Source of the DNA: Strigamia acuminata
Taxonomy: Eukaryota; Arthropoda; Chilopoda; Geophilomorpha; Linotaeniidae
Reading direction: 5' to 3'
Length of the DNA: 64,000 nucleotides
NCBI GenBank assembly: GCA_949358305.1
Contig: OX442324.1
Span: 3,230,001 to 3,294,000 of the forward strand
Part shown: positions 1 to 12,200 of the stretch, piece after piece
How the letters are laid out: the number at the start of each line of letters is the position of its first letter
Numbering within the stretch: position 1 is the stretch's first letter
Made by a program: the position numbers and the translations under genes
Notes under the pieces: model-generated
The model's database searches: none
The model's input: only the letters and a program-made list of their open reading frames with translations
Told to the model about the DNA's origin: nothing

Positions 1-539
1 GAATTATCCGAGATTAAAAGATAATGATTACGACAGAGATTTCACGAGTGAATGACAAAATGTGCCGTAAGTCACGTGAAATTTCCTATTAATATTTAAG
101 TACTGAGCAACTCACCCGGAAAAACACGAAGAACAAAATTGCAGACTTGTGTAATAAGAATAATAAATTGGAAAAAAAAAATATACATATAAAAAAAAAA
201 ACAAGCATTATTACTTAGAAATGAATTAAATTATTTTTTCATGTTTTATTTATTTATCACAGGCTGCGAGTGGAAAATCATGAAAACTAGATTTAAAATC
301 ACACGAAAAGCACTTTTTAGGGGATGCAAAAATATTTTTATTACTTTTTTATCTGCCAATTTAATTAAATAATAAAAAAAAAAACATATATATAAATATA
401 TGTAAATATATATATAATAAATACATATGTACACATACATATATCTCGAATGGCGCATGTTTATTATTTAATTAAAGATTTGGAAGAATGGAATACAGTA
501 AACAAAATCAAAGTATTTTGGCCATTTTCGAATTTTAAA
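1..539. other. AT-rich sequence downstream of the USP38-like gene
   Basis: No gene of its own is seen here. The stretch is very AT-rich with poly-A and (AT)n-like runs at about 370-450. On the minus strand it should carry the 3' UTR of the USP38-like gene; TTTATT on the plus strand at about 243-252 would read as AATAAA. A short alternative last coding exon is possible: a CAG acceptor at about 260 is followed by five codons and a stop. Confidence 0.4.
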
Positions 540-3500
540 TCAAATCGGTTCTAGAAAACACTTTGAATTTTTTACCTGCAAAAAGAGGACATTATCTTTT
601 TCGATCTTGTCCTTGATTTCTTTATTCACTAACAGAGACTTTGGATCCACATTTGCTTGCTGAGCATCCGACACATCCGTCCCGCTCTTTCGATAGAACA
701 AAACGTAGGCGGTGTCCTTGGGAAATCGCTTGGTGACCGTGCCGAACGACTTAAAAGTGCAAAACGACACATGGCTGTCATTGAACATGTACCACTGCTC
801 ATTTTCCATCGCCTCGTCCTCGCTCCTGCCGTCGAAATCCGAAGTCGAGCTGATTTTCGTCGGATGCCGCGCGCACGTGTAGTAATGGCCGCTCTCCGAG
901 GATATTCCCGAATGAATGACGACCGCGTACAGGTGAAACACATCGCGTTCGTACAAGTCGCCGTTTCTCTGCTTGTTGTTGGGGGGCACCGAATCGTCTC
1001 TCTCCTGGTTGCGGCAAACGGGCAAATGCAATTTCAACGGATACGCGACATCGGTGAGGATCTTCGATCGGCTGCGCGTTCCAGAATCGAACGAAAAACG
1101 AAGCAACGTCAGGATAAGATACTGCGGCGTCTCCACGATCCGTATGGAGCGTTCGGCGTCGCTCAGAGCGTTGCAGCTGCTGCAAAAGTATCTGTTTTCC
1201 TTCTCGAGCAGTTCCGGACACAGGTAATAATCGATGAGGTCGTCCAAGCACAGCGTGCTGTTGTTTTCCGGCTTGGGACTCGTGACCGGAGTGTCCAGGT
1301 TGGTCATTTCCACGTCGCTCGACGACTGAGTGCACGTCGCCAGCGCGTGTTTCGACGCCTGGCGGATTTGGTAGCGCGTCGTCCTGCTGTGCCGCGGATT
1401 CGACGGGAACGCGAGGTGGAGATCGATAAAGTTTTCGGCAGTTTCCGAGATTTTGTGACACGAAAAACACTTGTAGGACGTGATGAGTTTGCCGGCAAAA
1501 GTTCTGTGCACGAGTGATTTCTGCGCCAGCGGGTGCTGGAGGGGAGTTCCGTTGATGATGGGTTCGCACATCGAGCTGCAATTGGCGAGTTTTTCGAGAC
1601 TCGAGCTTTTGCGTTTGGTCGCTTTGGATCTCTTGGAGGGGCTGAGCTTCCGCAGCGGGGACGAGGACGATGACGCCGAGGAGGACGAGGAGACTGACGA
1701 TGGCGAGGAGGGCCGCGCGCGGAACGAGGAGCGTGGAAGTCGGCTCATGGATGAAGTTGCAAATTCACGTTTTGGCGATGACGCGTTGATGGAGTTGGAG
1801 GACGTTTCTTGCTCGTGAAGAATGTCTAACAAATGACGTAGATATTCCGAGCAATCTTGTTGATTGCCGCTTTCGAACCAAGGTGGGCGCGATACTCTGT
1901 AGAAATCCCCCACGTTCAACGCAGTTCTCTGCAAACAAACATCATTCAATAATTGGAACAAAATTGATCATTTTTTCACAAATATTAACAAAATTTATCA
2001 TTTTTTCACAAATATTAAAAAAATTTATCATTTTTTCACAAATATTAACAAAATTTATCATTTTTTCACAAATATTAACAAAATTTATCATTTTTTCACA
2101 AATATTAACAAAATCTATCAAATTTTTTAAAACATTAACAAAATATAACACAAAATATAACAAACCTAATAAAATATAAGAGTTTTTCAAATTTTCAAAA
2201 TGTATAATCACCTGTGTGTGTGTTAAAAATGCAAACAACCATTGCAGATGTTTCAGAACAATCTCATACTTGGTTGGAGTTGTTGAAATAACGGCATTAT
2301 GAAATCTAAGAATGAATCATCATTATTATTGAAACAAAATGCACTCGTCAAATAAACTCACTCGTCAGTCATGTACAACGTCTGAATAATGCTATTCATG
2401 TAACAAGTATTTCCCATGTTTATGAGTCCAGTTTTGCCCGTATCCGACCGCGGAGTGCAATTGAATTGCGGCGAACTGTACGAAGAATGTGAATTCGCCC
2501 ACTTGTGTTCATTCAGCATCGAGTTCATCAATTCCGGATTCGGCTTCGGAAACGTCTTTACAGATTGAAAAAAAAGAAAATAAAAATCTAAATTTATTTT
2601 CGACGAAATTATCTTATCCAAAAAGGAAATTCATTCAAACGTACATCCAAAACGGCTAAAATAGGATCGTAGAGATCAGGAAAACCATTGTGCTTGTACA
2701 ACATGGTGTTAACAAGTGTAACAAATTGATTAAGAAAGTCGTCATCTTTATCCGCTGGCTCCACCGATTGCCACGTGACTATTCTCTGAGGTATGTACCT
2801 CACGATCTACAACGAAAAGAATTTAAACAACAATTAATTATCTAATTCGACTAATTCCAACCTTGTGAAACACATCCGGGGAATGTTGATAGGACAACAA
2901 CATGTGCGAGAGGACCAAAAAAGCGGCGGTCTTCGATTCGGCGATGTTCAGGTACTCGAAAACCTGGTCAATACTGTCTTCGGTCAAGCGAGTAAGAACG
3001 GCAAACTTGGATGCTAAGGCAAGCCCACGTAGAAGCGTCATAATCCAATTGGCAATATTGTTCGGGTCCGACGACAACAACAACCAGTTCATCATTCGCT
3101 TGAGTGATAAATACAAAACATCATTTCCTATATTGATGTCGGTCATGACGGTGGAAACGACCTCTGGCGAGACAGTCATGGGCAGATATTGAACGATGGA
3201 CGAGAGTGCCCACGAGGGTTCGATGTTCGGGTTGGAAATGAGAGAATAGACTTCTCGCAGGACCGTCATAATGTTCTGCTTGTCCAAATTCGATAGTAAA
3301 TGTTTGAAGAGTTGCGAAATCAGGTTGATTTCGAATAAAATGGGTCTGGAATTTGCTAGTTCGATCTCGACGCATGCCGTGCCTTTCACGATGATTATGG
3401 CGAGTTGTATTCGGCTGTCGACGTCTTGGGGAATGCAAATCGGCCACGAGAGCAAAATGAGAGCGATTTCCTGTAGTTCTTTGAGCGAGTGTGTTCGACT

Positions 3501-3887
3501 CGCCAGTAAAACGGCATGGCGGCTGATCAGTTGGAACAATTCGAGTCCTCGTTCGGTGTCTTTAAGGATGTCTAGGGAGCGGAAAACCAGGTTGTGAATC
3601 GGACTTCGAAACATGTAGGCGTCGCTGAGGAGGAGATTGGTCAGCAAGCTATCTGTGAGAAATTCCTGCAGACACTCCTTGTTCTTGGTGGCCCACACGC
3701 CGTACACTTTAAGGCAAATGTTTTGTACGAATGGTTTCTCGCTCGTGGTGATCAAGCGTGTGGTAAGTTCTAAAATACTTCGGCAGTCTTGTGGGTCGTA
3801 ATGTGTGAGAAAAGTGCGGTCGATTAGAGATTTTTTGACGGTGTCCGGAAAATCCGATTTAATTATTCCTTCTAAAATTGTGTTCAT
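540..3887 (-). CDS. USP38: USP38/USP35-type ubiquitin carboxyl-terminal hydrolase
   Basis: Cysteine protease that removes ubiquitin from target proteins. Coding exons on the minus strand: 3887-2862, 2806-2645, 2555-2362, 2305-2212 and 1928-540; all phases agree, giving about 950 residues against about 1,040 in human USP38. The first exon is the helical N-terminal region of the USP35/38 group. The start at 3887 (MNTILEG) is preferred over an in-frame Met at 3917 because it matches the human start. Exon 3 holds the Cys box, GLINMGNTCYMNS, with the catalytic Cys. Exon 5 holds RPPWF..QQDCSEY, a Ser-rich basic insertion, a CxxC zinc-binding pair (FCSSC), the His box SGHYYT and WYMFND. The catalytic set looks complete. 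The 3' end is uncertain: either read-through to the stop at 540 or a splice at 576 to an unidentified last exon. USP38 is more likely than USP35 from the overall match. Confidence 0.9.
1966..2135. repeat. 30-bp minisatellite in USP38 intron
   Basis: About five to six copies of a 30-bp unit inside the intron between the two last USP38 exons. Each unit contains ATTTTTT, CAAAT and CAAAA tracts about 10 bp apart. The copies are nearly identical, so expansion is recent. Confidence 0.9.
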
Positions 3888-4754
3888 TTTCGTGCCGATT
3901 TTGATTTTGATTTCCACCTGAAACCAAAGAGAAACAAATCAATTATTGTCTATTGGAATATCTGTGTTGTGTTCAAGTCTTAATTTGCTTTCCTACTGTA
4001 TTTACAATTCGGTTTGGCAGTTGGAATTTCACGTTGGAATTGATTTATGACATTTACATGCTGCTACGAGCACCCAAGACCCAATTTTTTTTCTGTCTAT
4101 GCTTTTCTTATAAAGAGAAGCACAAATAAAAATGGCAGCAGAAGTATTGTCAAGAACCTGGTGATGAAATTACTAACTATTTTTACCACATGTCACGTGA
4201 AGCGCGTGAAGAAATGAGTTCGAATTTAGAATTTATCCCATTTGGAAGAATTAAAATCAACACCGTCCTTTATTTAAATTTTAAAAAAAAAGAATTTCAA
4301 CGATTTAAAACCTCGAGCGGAAGCGTGCGAGACAATCAAGACAATGCCTATGCCGGCGACACTTACCTATGGCGCCATCTGTAAACAGATTTTGTACTCT
4401 ACAATTTTCGAAGTCATCTCCATATACGAACACAGAACGAGGCATACGATCAAAAAATTTCTTTTTTTTTTTCAATTCTGAACATTAAACATTACTAATA
4501 AATAAATATAAAGACTGCAGGAAAAATTTACCAGTATAATTTTCGGCTATTTCGCATGAATTTGCGGTCCTAAACTGCATCACATCACGTCGATTTGTAT
4601 TATGTGCCACGATCTTCGGAGCAGCGCTTGGCCATCTGGCGACGAAATCACGCAAATAGAGCGTAAACAAATCATTATCACCACCACAGCGCGTTTTATT
4701 AACAATATATTTTACCATACACGTTTTGAATAATAGGAAAGCATCCGGAAAATT
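3888..4754. other. Intergenic region between USP38 and DZANK1
   Basis: It contains the 5' flank of the USP38-like gene and the 3' flank of DZANK1; both genes are on the minus strand. TTTATT at about 4694 reads as AATAAA on the minus strand and would serve as the DZANK1 polyadenylation signal. A 77-codon minus-strand frame at 4485-4718 has no recognisable domain and lies in the probable 3' UTR. Nothing else is supported. Confidence 0.4.
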
Positions 4755-7276
4755 CTAAAGGAGGATTTTCAGTTCGCTCTTCACCATTTCGTTCAACATG
4801 TTTTTACCCAGATTAGTGGTGAGTAATTTAACAGCAGATTGATTATTTATTGACTTTGCCAGTTCGTAGGCCGTTTGACCGTTGTTATTGACCAATTGCG
4901 GGTCGACTCCGCATTTCAGTAACTGTTTGACCGAATCCAAACCCTTTTCCCTTAATAATATCGCTTCGTGTAAAGGAGAATTTCCCTCGCAATTTTTCCA
5001 TTCGTTAACGTCAACAGATTTGACTCGTAACTTCTTCAACTGCGCAGCCGTACTCGACTTTTGCATCAGTTTCATCAAGTCGACCTCGTCTAACTTCTCT
5101 CTGAGCGGCGCTTTTGGTTTGTGGAGTTTTTCCGAAACCGGCGGTAAATTTTTCGGATTTTTTTCCTCGTTAAACGCCATTTTTTCGCACGATTGCTCGC
5201 TTTTTGGTTTCTTCGCGTCTTGTTCGGGTGACGACTTGATGGCGAATTTGAGGAAGAGAGAAAAATCATCAACTCCTCCTTCCACGTTGGTCGAGATTAA
5301 ATTGGTCAGTTTTGCGTTGCTGATTTGCGATCGAAATGCGGAATCGTTGTACGCCGTGGTCTGTTTAAAACAAAATCAAATAATTAAGGATTTAATCATT
5401 TTAAAAAGCAAAATCGACCTTTAAATGGCCCGCGATGTGCTCCACTTGTTGTCTCCAATAACCTTTCCCTGGACTCGTTGCACTGCTTGGTTTGCAGTAA
5501 CTTTCCATTAAACTTTCAATATTTTGCATTCTGCCGATACTGCGCTGCCATTTTTGACTCAAACACGAAACGGTTTCCGAAGTTTGAATCGATTTTGATT
5601 GCGAAATTTGCCACGGCGATGTCATGGTCGATTTCTGTTGAATACTTGGCTGAGCAAGCACAGCTTCGTCGCACTAAAAAAAATCAAAAAAAATATTTAA
5701 TTTAATTTAAATTTAAATAAATAATATTAAAATTTACGGTTTTCTTCAGCAATCGTGCATTGACGTCCAAATTGATCGGCGGCTGCAGTGGATAGCCACA
5801 ACCTTGACAGAACGAAGCCATTGATTGGTTTTGATTGAAACATTGTGGACATTCTAAGATTAATTCCTCGCTAGTGGTTAAGGTTTTTCCGCACCAATCG
5901 CAGTACCGAGCTTGGCAACAATTTACTCGTCCGCATACTTCACATCTAAAATTTTTAAAGAAAACCCAAAATTAATATTTTTTGAAAATTTAAATTAAAT
6001 TTAAATATTAATATTTTTTTTTATGAAATACTTTGTGAAATTTCTGGGTGTGTTGACAATTGCAGGAAGTAAAACTGGACTTGCAGTGGCTTGAAAGGTT
6101 TTCTTAGGTAAAGTGTTTTCGCACAACACACACGATACGCTGCGTGATGAATTCAACGTAGAACAGTCACTACAGATTTTGCTGTTCTGAAAAATTAAAA
6201 AAAAAAATGGAATTATAATGCAAAAAAGAAAAAAAATTCACAAAACATACGAGAAATGTATTATATGTTATGTTATTTGCATCGGTGAATAAAGTTTCAC
6301 AAATTATGCAGTAAGGGACATCATGCGGCACATTGCAGAAACATTTTGAACATCTCGCCATCTTTAAAAAAAAAATTTAAAAAAATAAAAATAAATAAAA
6401 ATAAATACAAGAATAAAAAGTGCTATTCACCTGTTGTAAAGACGGAAGAGTTACAATCATTGCCATATCATTTGCAAGTTGATTTCCGCATAAACTACAA
6501 AATTGGGCGGTCGGAGTCGCGTGATTTGAGTACGAACATTTCGAACACCTAAAAAAAAAATTTAAATAGATTAATTAATTTTAAAAAAAAATTTATTTAT
6601 TTATTTACTTTAATGAATCCACCAAATGATTGATATTCCTCCCAACTCGCGGCTCATTAAATTCCATCTCTTCCGAAGCAGTTGTACTTGAATTTGCCGC
6701 TATGCTAAAACGCTCGATAAAATGCGACTCGGAATTTTCGAAATTTTCCGACTTTTCCGAGTGCGACGCAGAAAATTCATCCAAATCCGATTCGTTGCAT
6801 GCACTAACGTCCTGCTCGTCCACATCCTTGTCGTCATCCTGGCTATCTTCACGATTAACGTCGATTTCCGACATTTCCGAAATGATGGGTAATGTCAATG
6901 GTGTCGGTGTGTTGACTTCGTTAGTGTTCGATTTTACCGCGAGGTCATCGCCCGACTTGTCAGTTTTTTCGACGTAAAACGACTTGGTTACGACGAAACT
7001 TTCCCGAAATTTCACCGTATCGATAGCGATCGCCTTGATCACACATTTTCCTTCCTCGAGTAACAACGGATGACAATACTTCAAGGTTTTGTTGGCGCAA
7101 CCGAACCACACAAAAGGATTCGGCGCCGTCCCATTGATGGTATAATAAATCTCAACATTCGGTGTCTCGCACCTGATTTCAACACTCGTTTTCGTGTCAA
7201 TGTAATTGTAATGCTTACAGTTCGCTGTTCTTCGGACAGCACTTATTGTCGGTGCCGACACGGCGCCTGCTGTCAT
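4755..7276 (-). CDS. DZANK1: Double zinc ribbon and ankyrin repeat protein
   Basis: DZANK1 is linked in vertebrates to ciliary/basal body function and dynein transport. Exons on the minus strand: 7276-6609, 6548-6431, 6361-6251, 6186-6032, 5945-5738, 5673-5419 and 5360-4755; phases close perfectly to 706 residues (human about 750). The start MTAG is shared with the human protein. Residues about 1-110 resemble the chitobiase C-terminal-like module (CETPNVEIYYTINGTAPNP). An acidic Ser-rich linker follows. Four exons then supply CxxC pairs of zinc ribbons (KCSKCS, FCSLCG, RCSKC, YCIIC, ICSDC, CVLC, YCDWCG, CPQC, FCQGCG). The last exon carries ankyrin repeats near residues 610-670 (NSPLHEAI, GVDPQLVNNNGQTAYELA). 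It is divergent from the small gene at 7581, so the two may share a promoter. Confidence 0.9.
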
Positions 7277-7580
7277 TCTCCGAGCTGGATTCAGTCGTGA
7301 ATGACCAACCGTTAAAGTTGTTCATGTCATGTTGTTTACAGAAGTTTCCATGGCGACGGTGTCGGTGATTGAAAATGACAATTGTGGTTTTGAATGTTTG
7401 GTTTTAACGAATTGTGTTAGAAACGTGAAAAAAATTATTTGATTACTCGGTTTTAATGTGGAAATGTTTGCGAATTTGTTGATTAAATTGAGTAATTTTA
7501 TATTTTGTTTTCTCATTCATAGGTTAATGAACCCACGCACTGTCTAGCAATTGGACGGTTGTCATGGCGATGACGAATTA
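7277..7580. promoter_or_regulatory. Bidirectional intergenic promoter (inferred)
   Basis: Only 304 bp separate the DZANK1 start codon (minus) from the start of the small plus-strand gene, so both 5' flanks lie here. A CATAG/G acceptor-like site at about 7520 raises the possibility of a 5' UTR intron or trans-splice site for the plus-strand gene. No TATA box stands out. Inferred from gene geometry only. Confidence 0.45.
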
Positions 7581-8293
7581 ATGGTTTCTGTAGAAGTGGT
7601 CATCGATTTTATATTTAAAACGCGCAAATCACAAGAAGAAATGTCTACGTTTGAAATAATGCAAAATTTGCATTATTTTTTCACAAATATACTAAAAGAT
7701 GCAGATGTGCGAGAAGATTTTGACACCGAATCAATAAATAAATCAATACAATGGGCCGTGTACTGTGAAAAGGTTGTTGTTTAATGATCACAAATTACAG
7801 TTTAATTATATTCAATTATTGTTTCAATAGGTGTATGAAAGCTGTCAAGGAAGAGATCTGGAAAAGCAAGTGGATGAAGAGTTGAAAAAGTTATTTTCTC
7901 TCGATACAACATGGCGTGGAGAAGTAATTGACATCAATTGTGTTAAAAATGCTGTTTCGCTTTTACAAAAAGTAGGAATTTCATTCATTAAATGTTTAAA
8001 TATTTAATTGACATTTATAATTTTAAATTTTGTTCATTTCTAGGCTTTGCTACAGAATCCTTATCTTTCTGATTCGGCCTTTGATTCAGTTATGAAATCG
8101 TATCACAATGAATCGAATTTGATTGATGTAATGTTGCGTTGGTGGGTTTATATAATTTTCTGTTTATTGTTTTTGTTTCTTTTTATAGGATTGTGCGACT
8201 TTAGCCAAACGAAAAATGCAGAGCCAACTTTATACACACATACTTGAAGGAATTTTAAGTTGCGAGAATGCTGAGATTTTTGATAAATCTTAA
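7581..8293 (+). CDS. Uncharacterised 173-residue helical protein
   Basis: I do not recognise this protein. Four exons with consistent phase 0 junctions (7581-7772, 7831-7971, 8044-8127, 8189-8293) are separated by introns of only 58-72 bp and end at TAA, with AATAAA at 8339-8344. Codons upstream of 7581 in the same frame contain no ATG, so 7581 is the start. The product is predicted to be almost entirely alpha-helical, acidic to neutral, without signal peptide, membrane segment or cysteine motif. Readable stretches include FEIMQNLHYFFTNILKDADV, ALLQNPYLSDSAFDSVMKSY and LYTHILEGILSCENAEIF. Head-to-head placement with DZANK1 makes a ciliary or flagellar role a reasonable but unproven guess. The splice sites, polyadenylation signal and conserved frame support a real gene. 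Confidence 0.75.
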
Positions 8294-9234
8294 AACAGTT
8301 GAATTGAAAAAGTGGAAATGTAATTACATGGTGTAAAAAATAAACAAGTTTACGAAAGTAGTTTCTTATTATTTCGCCATTATAACACCTAATTCGGTTT
8401 CTACACTTTAGATATGTTCCAGAAAAATACGTGTAAACATAAACAAACAAGGGGAATGCCCCAAATATTTCCCATACACCAAGGGAAATTCCATAAATAT
8501 TTCGTAGAAAATTACAGTTACCGTAATGGAAATATTTTTCCTTAAAATTTAAATAAAATTTTAAAAGAGGCAATTTTTTTCTAACCGTGTTAAATTAAAA
8601 GAAATCGTGTAAAAACGGAATTGAATTTATTTTTCTAGACTGTGCAAATGAAAAAAAAAGACATGTAAAAACAAAATTGATAATTGATAATAACTAAACT
8701 ATCACACACTTGACATGTTGATTTGGAGTATGGGATCGCAGTGCCATGGAGTGGCAAAATGTGGAAATAATTCAAAATTCCTATTCATGTTAATTTTTAA
8801 ATATTAGAAACTAGATTATTACCCATGCAAAATTATGATGTAAAAGGAAATCAATAAAATTAAAATATATAACCAAGCAAATAATAAATTTATGGGAAAA
8901 AATCGTTACACTAGATTAAACTACAAGATTTTGAAAAAGGAAAAAATAAAAAAAACAGTAAAAATCTTGAAAGAAAAAAAAAATTAACAAAAAAAAACAA
9001 AAATGTCCAGACAGTAAACAAAAAAATGTATGATACAGAAAAAAGTTTTTCTCAATAATGTCGAAAAAAAATATTTACCAATCTCCTAGCAATGAAATTT
9101 TATCACCAAACATCAGATGATGTAACCCGAAATCTAACTTGTAAGATATAACGGTTGAAAGCAAGAAATAAGCCTTTCTGTGTTCTGCTACTTCCAACAC
9201 CCAGTACATACATACAAACTCAACTCAACTCAAC
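8294..9234. other. Intergenic, no gene seen
   Basis: Holds the polyadenylation signal of the preceding gene (8339-8344), then AT-rich sequence with poly-A runs, and the 5' flank of the first hexokinase. No conserved frame, RNA gene or structured repeat was recognised. Confidence 0.5.
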
Positions 9235-12200
9235 ATGTCTCGCAAATCAAGCAAAAACTCACCTCCAAAGCCAACATACTTCACATTAATTGCTAAAGAA
9301 GATTTACAAGTTCATTTTCAACTGAGTGATAAGACAAAACAAAACAAGGTAAATTACATTGAAAACAACCTTGAGTATTTATCTAGACACTAATATACAT
9401 TTAATGGTCCAAATTTCCTCAACTACAAAATTATTTCTCTCCAATGTGCTCCATCTCAAGGACAAAATGTTATCAAGGCCTTACTAAACTAGATAGTATG
9501 CTCTGTTTATAATGTAAATGATTTTGACCAAAGGTCACGTTTTATGCAGCAATAATCCATGGCTGTAAATTAAGTGTTTACATTATAGTTTCAATAGTCG
9601 CTATGCATGAGCTTTTTGGTTCTAAGACGTTAATTTGGTTATTTTTATTCGTTTGTAAAGTCATGTTGAACTTGCATGCCCGCTGCGACTAAAAACAGAC
9701 TAAACCGACCGCCATTTTTGAAGTTAGATCAAGACAAGCAGTTTCAAAAAGCAGTTTAAATATGTTGTTTAGTCGAAATCGTAGGTTTAAATTAAATCGT
9801 AGGTGAAAAACGTGTACGAGATTCCAAGATTCCACAGATTCCAACATCGGGAATCTTCGCAAATCTCGCGAAATCTCGCAAGATTATAGGCAAATCCTGA
9901 GATTCCAGATTCCAGAGATTCCCTAGTGGAATCTTACAGGGTGTACAAGATTCCATCCCAATGCCGGACCCTTGGATTAAATGGAGTTTTTCAAGTTTAT
10001 AATAAATCAAGCAATAGCGACAACATTAGTCTTTAATTTTAATTCATTTATGGTTCCAAACTTAAATGTAGACACACAGTCTCTTGTTTTTGGGATAAAT
10101 GACTTTATAAATGCGCCTACTGTACAAGTTTTTCTATTTCCCCATTTAGGTTGAAGAAATTGTTAATCCTCTTGATATAAGCTCAACGACGGTTGAAAAG
10201 GTCTCACAGATATTTGAAAATGAGATCAAACTGGGCTTAATGAAGGATCCACCACAGAAATCTTCATTACATATGTTGAATACTTTTCTTCCTGAGCTGC
10301 CAAATGGGAAAGAAGAAGGAGAATTTCTTGCTTTGGATCTTGGTGGAAGTAACTTTAGGGTTAGTTGGATCCATATGGAAAAAGGCAAAGTAGTGACATC
10401 AATGGATAAACAATTTACACTCACTAAAGAAGTTCAACAAGGACCAGGAACTCAAGTAAAAAAATATAAATAAAAAAGTAGTATGGGAATTCAGAAATTT
10501 GTTTGATAACTACACAGAAAGCAGAACTGCACTTTAGTAAATGATTTAAAAAAAAAAAAACTATCACCGGGGGTACAAAAATCCATTACTTGTAGACTCC
10601 ATTGGAATTCAGTGACACAGTCCCTTGATTCTTGGCGAATACGGGCCGACTTCACGCTTTGACCTCCTAACCCGAAGGAAGCGACCGTGCTAATGCTAAT
10701 GGCTAAGCCTGCTATTTTTGCGGACTAAAAACATTGAAATTGCGGGCGGAAAGCGGATCAAAAAACTGCCATTTTGCAGACGTATTGCGGCCAATTATTG
10801 GCAAATTGCGGATTTTCCGCAAGATTGCAGTACAAAGGTCCAATTGCGGAAATTGCGGAACAAAAAGTACCTTAGAATTAAAAAATGTTAGTGCCAAAAT
10901 GCTGCATTTGGCCTATCCGCAACTATAGAAACATTTTGGAGAAAATTTATTTTCCGCAAAAATAGCAGGCTTACTAATGGCACTGAAACTCAATGGTTTT
11001 TCATTCCACCTAGTGACCAAACTGAAAAACGCTTAAAAATGTACAATTGCTGTCATAAAAATTGTCGCTTGCAGCACGCATCACCTGCCAGGGATCCAAG
11101 TTATTTCTCATCCTTGTCTGATTAAGATACTGTTTCTATGGCACGAACATCTGCCACCCGTCTCCCAACTGGATTTTCTGTAATTTCCCAGTTCTCCGTG
11201 TAAATGCAGGGTTGGGTCCTTATGCTAGAGACACACTAGAAGCGATTTTGACGTCATCAAAAATGACGTCAGATCTCATCAGATTGGTTGCGATCAAAAT
11301 CGTAGACCAAAAAGTACTTGGTGCATGTACTTTCTCCTCCATATAAACATCTCTAAAAACAGGGTGGGACTTACAATCAAGCATTTCAATTTTTCTTGTT
11401 TTGTTTCAGTTATTTGATTACATAGCAAACTGTGTTAAAGATTCATTAGATGACTTTGAATTGAAGCTCACAGAATTACCACTAGGTTATATTAAAAATT
11501 TCTAATAAGAAAACTAGATGTAAAATGTGCAATGTCAAATTTAGGTTTCACGTTTTCTTTTCCAATGGAACAAAAGGCATTAAACATTGGCTATCTGGTC
11601 AGTTGGACCAAAAATTTCAATGCTCCAGGAGTGGTTGGTCAAGATGTTGTCAAAATGCTTAATGATGCTCTTCACAAGCAAGGGGTAAAAACAAAAGATA
11701 AAATCCAAAACGATTAAACTATCAAACTATCAATGTAAATAGGATAAAAGAGTGGAGGTTGTTGCAGTGCTCAATGATATGACTGGCATATTAGTACAAG
11801 GTGCTTATTTGGACAACAGAACAGCCATTGGCATTGGGATTGGAACAGGATCAAATGCTTGTTACCTGGAAAAAGTTGAAAATGTAAACGGATGGCAAAA
11901 CCATGCGCCAGATAGTGAACATGTAAGTTAACATTGGCAAAATAATTTGCTATTTATTTGAATTGATAATATTTTTACTTTTATATCTCAGGTGGCAATA
12001 GACACTGAATGGGGAGCCTTTGGTGATAACGGTGTTTTGGATTTTCTCAAAACACCATTCGACATTGAGGTGGATGAACATTCGGTTTCGAAAAACAAAT
12101 TCACGTAATTATATCCACATACTGTAATACAGGAAATGATGTCATTTTTGTTCACAAATTGAAGTAAAACACAAAATATTTTAATTTTTGAATGCAGCTA

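Noticed and set aside
657-1818. Long plus-strand and other minus-strand frames across the USP38 last exon
   Set aside because: Shadows of the real USP catalytic exon, which alone carries the His box and zinc-binding motifs.
4485-4718. 77-codon minus-strand frame downstream of DZANK1
   Set aside because: No domain, lies in the expected 3' UTR, and no splice support.
8044-8293. Use of the GT at 8150 as donor of exon 3 in the small gene
   Set aside because: It leads to an early stop; the GTAATG donor at 8128 keeps phase 0 and yields a longer open protein.
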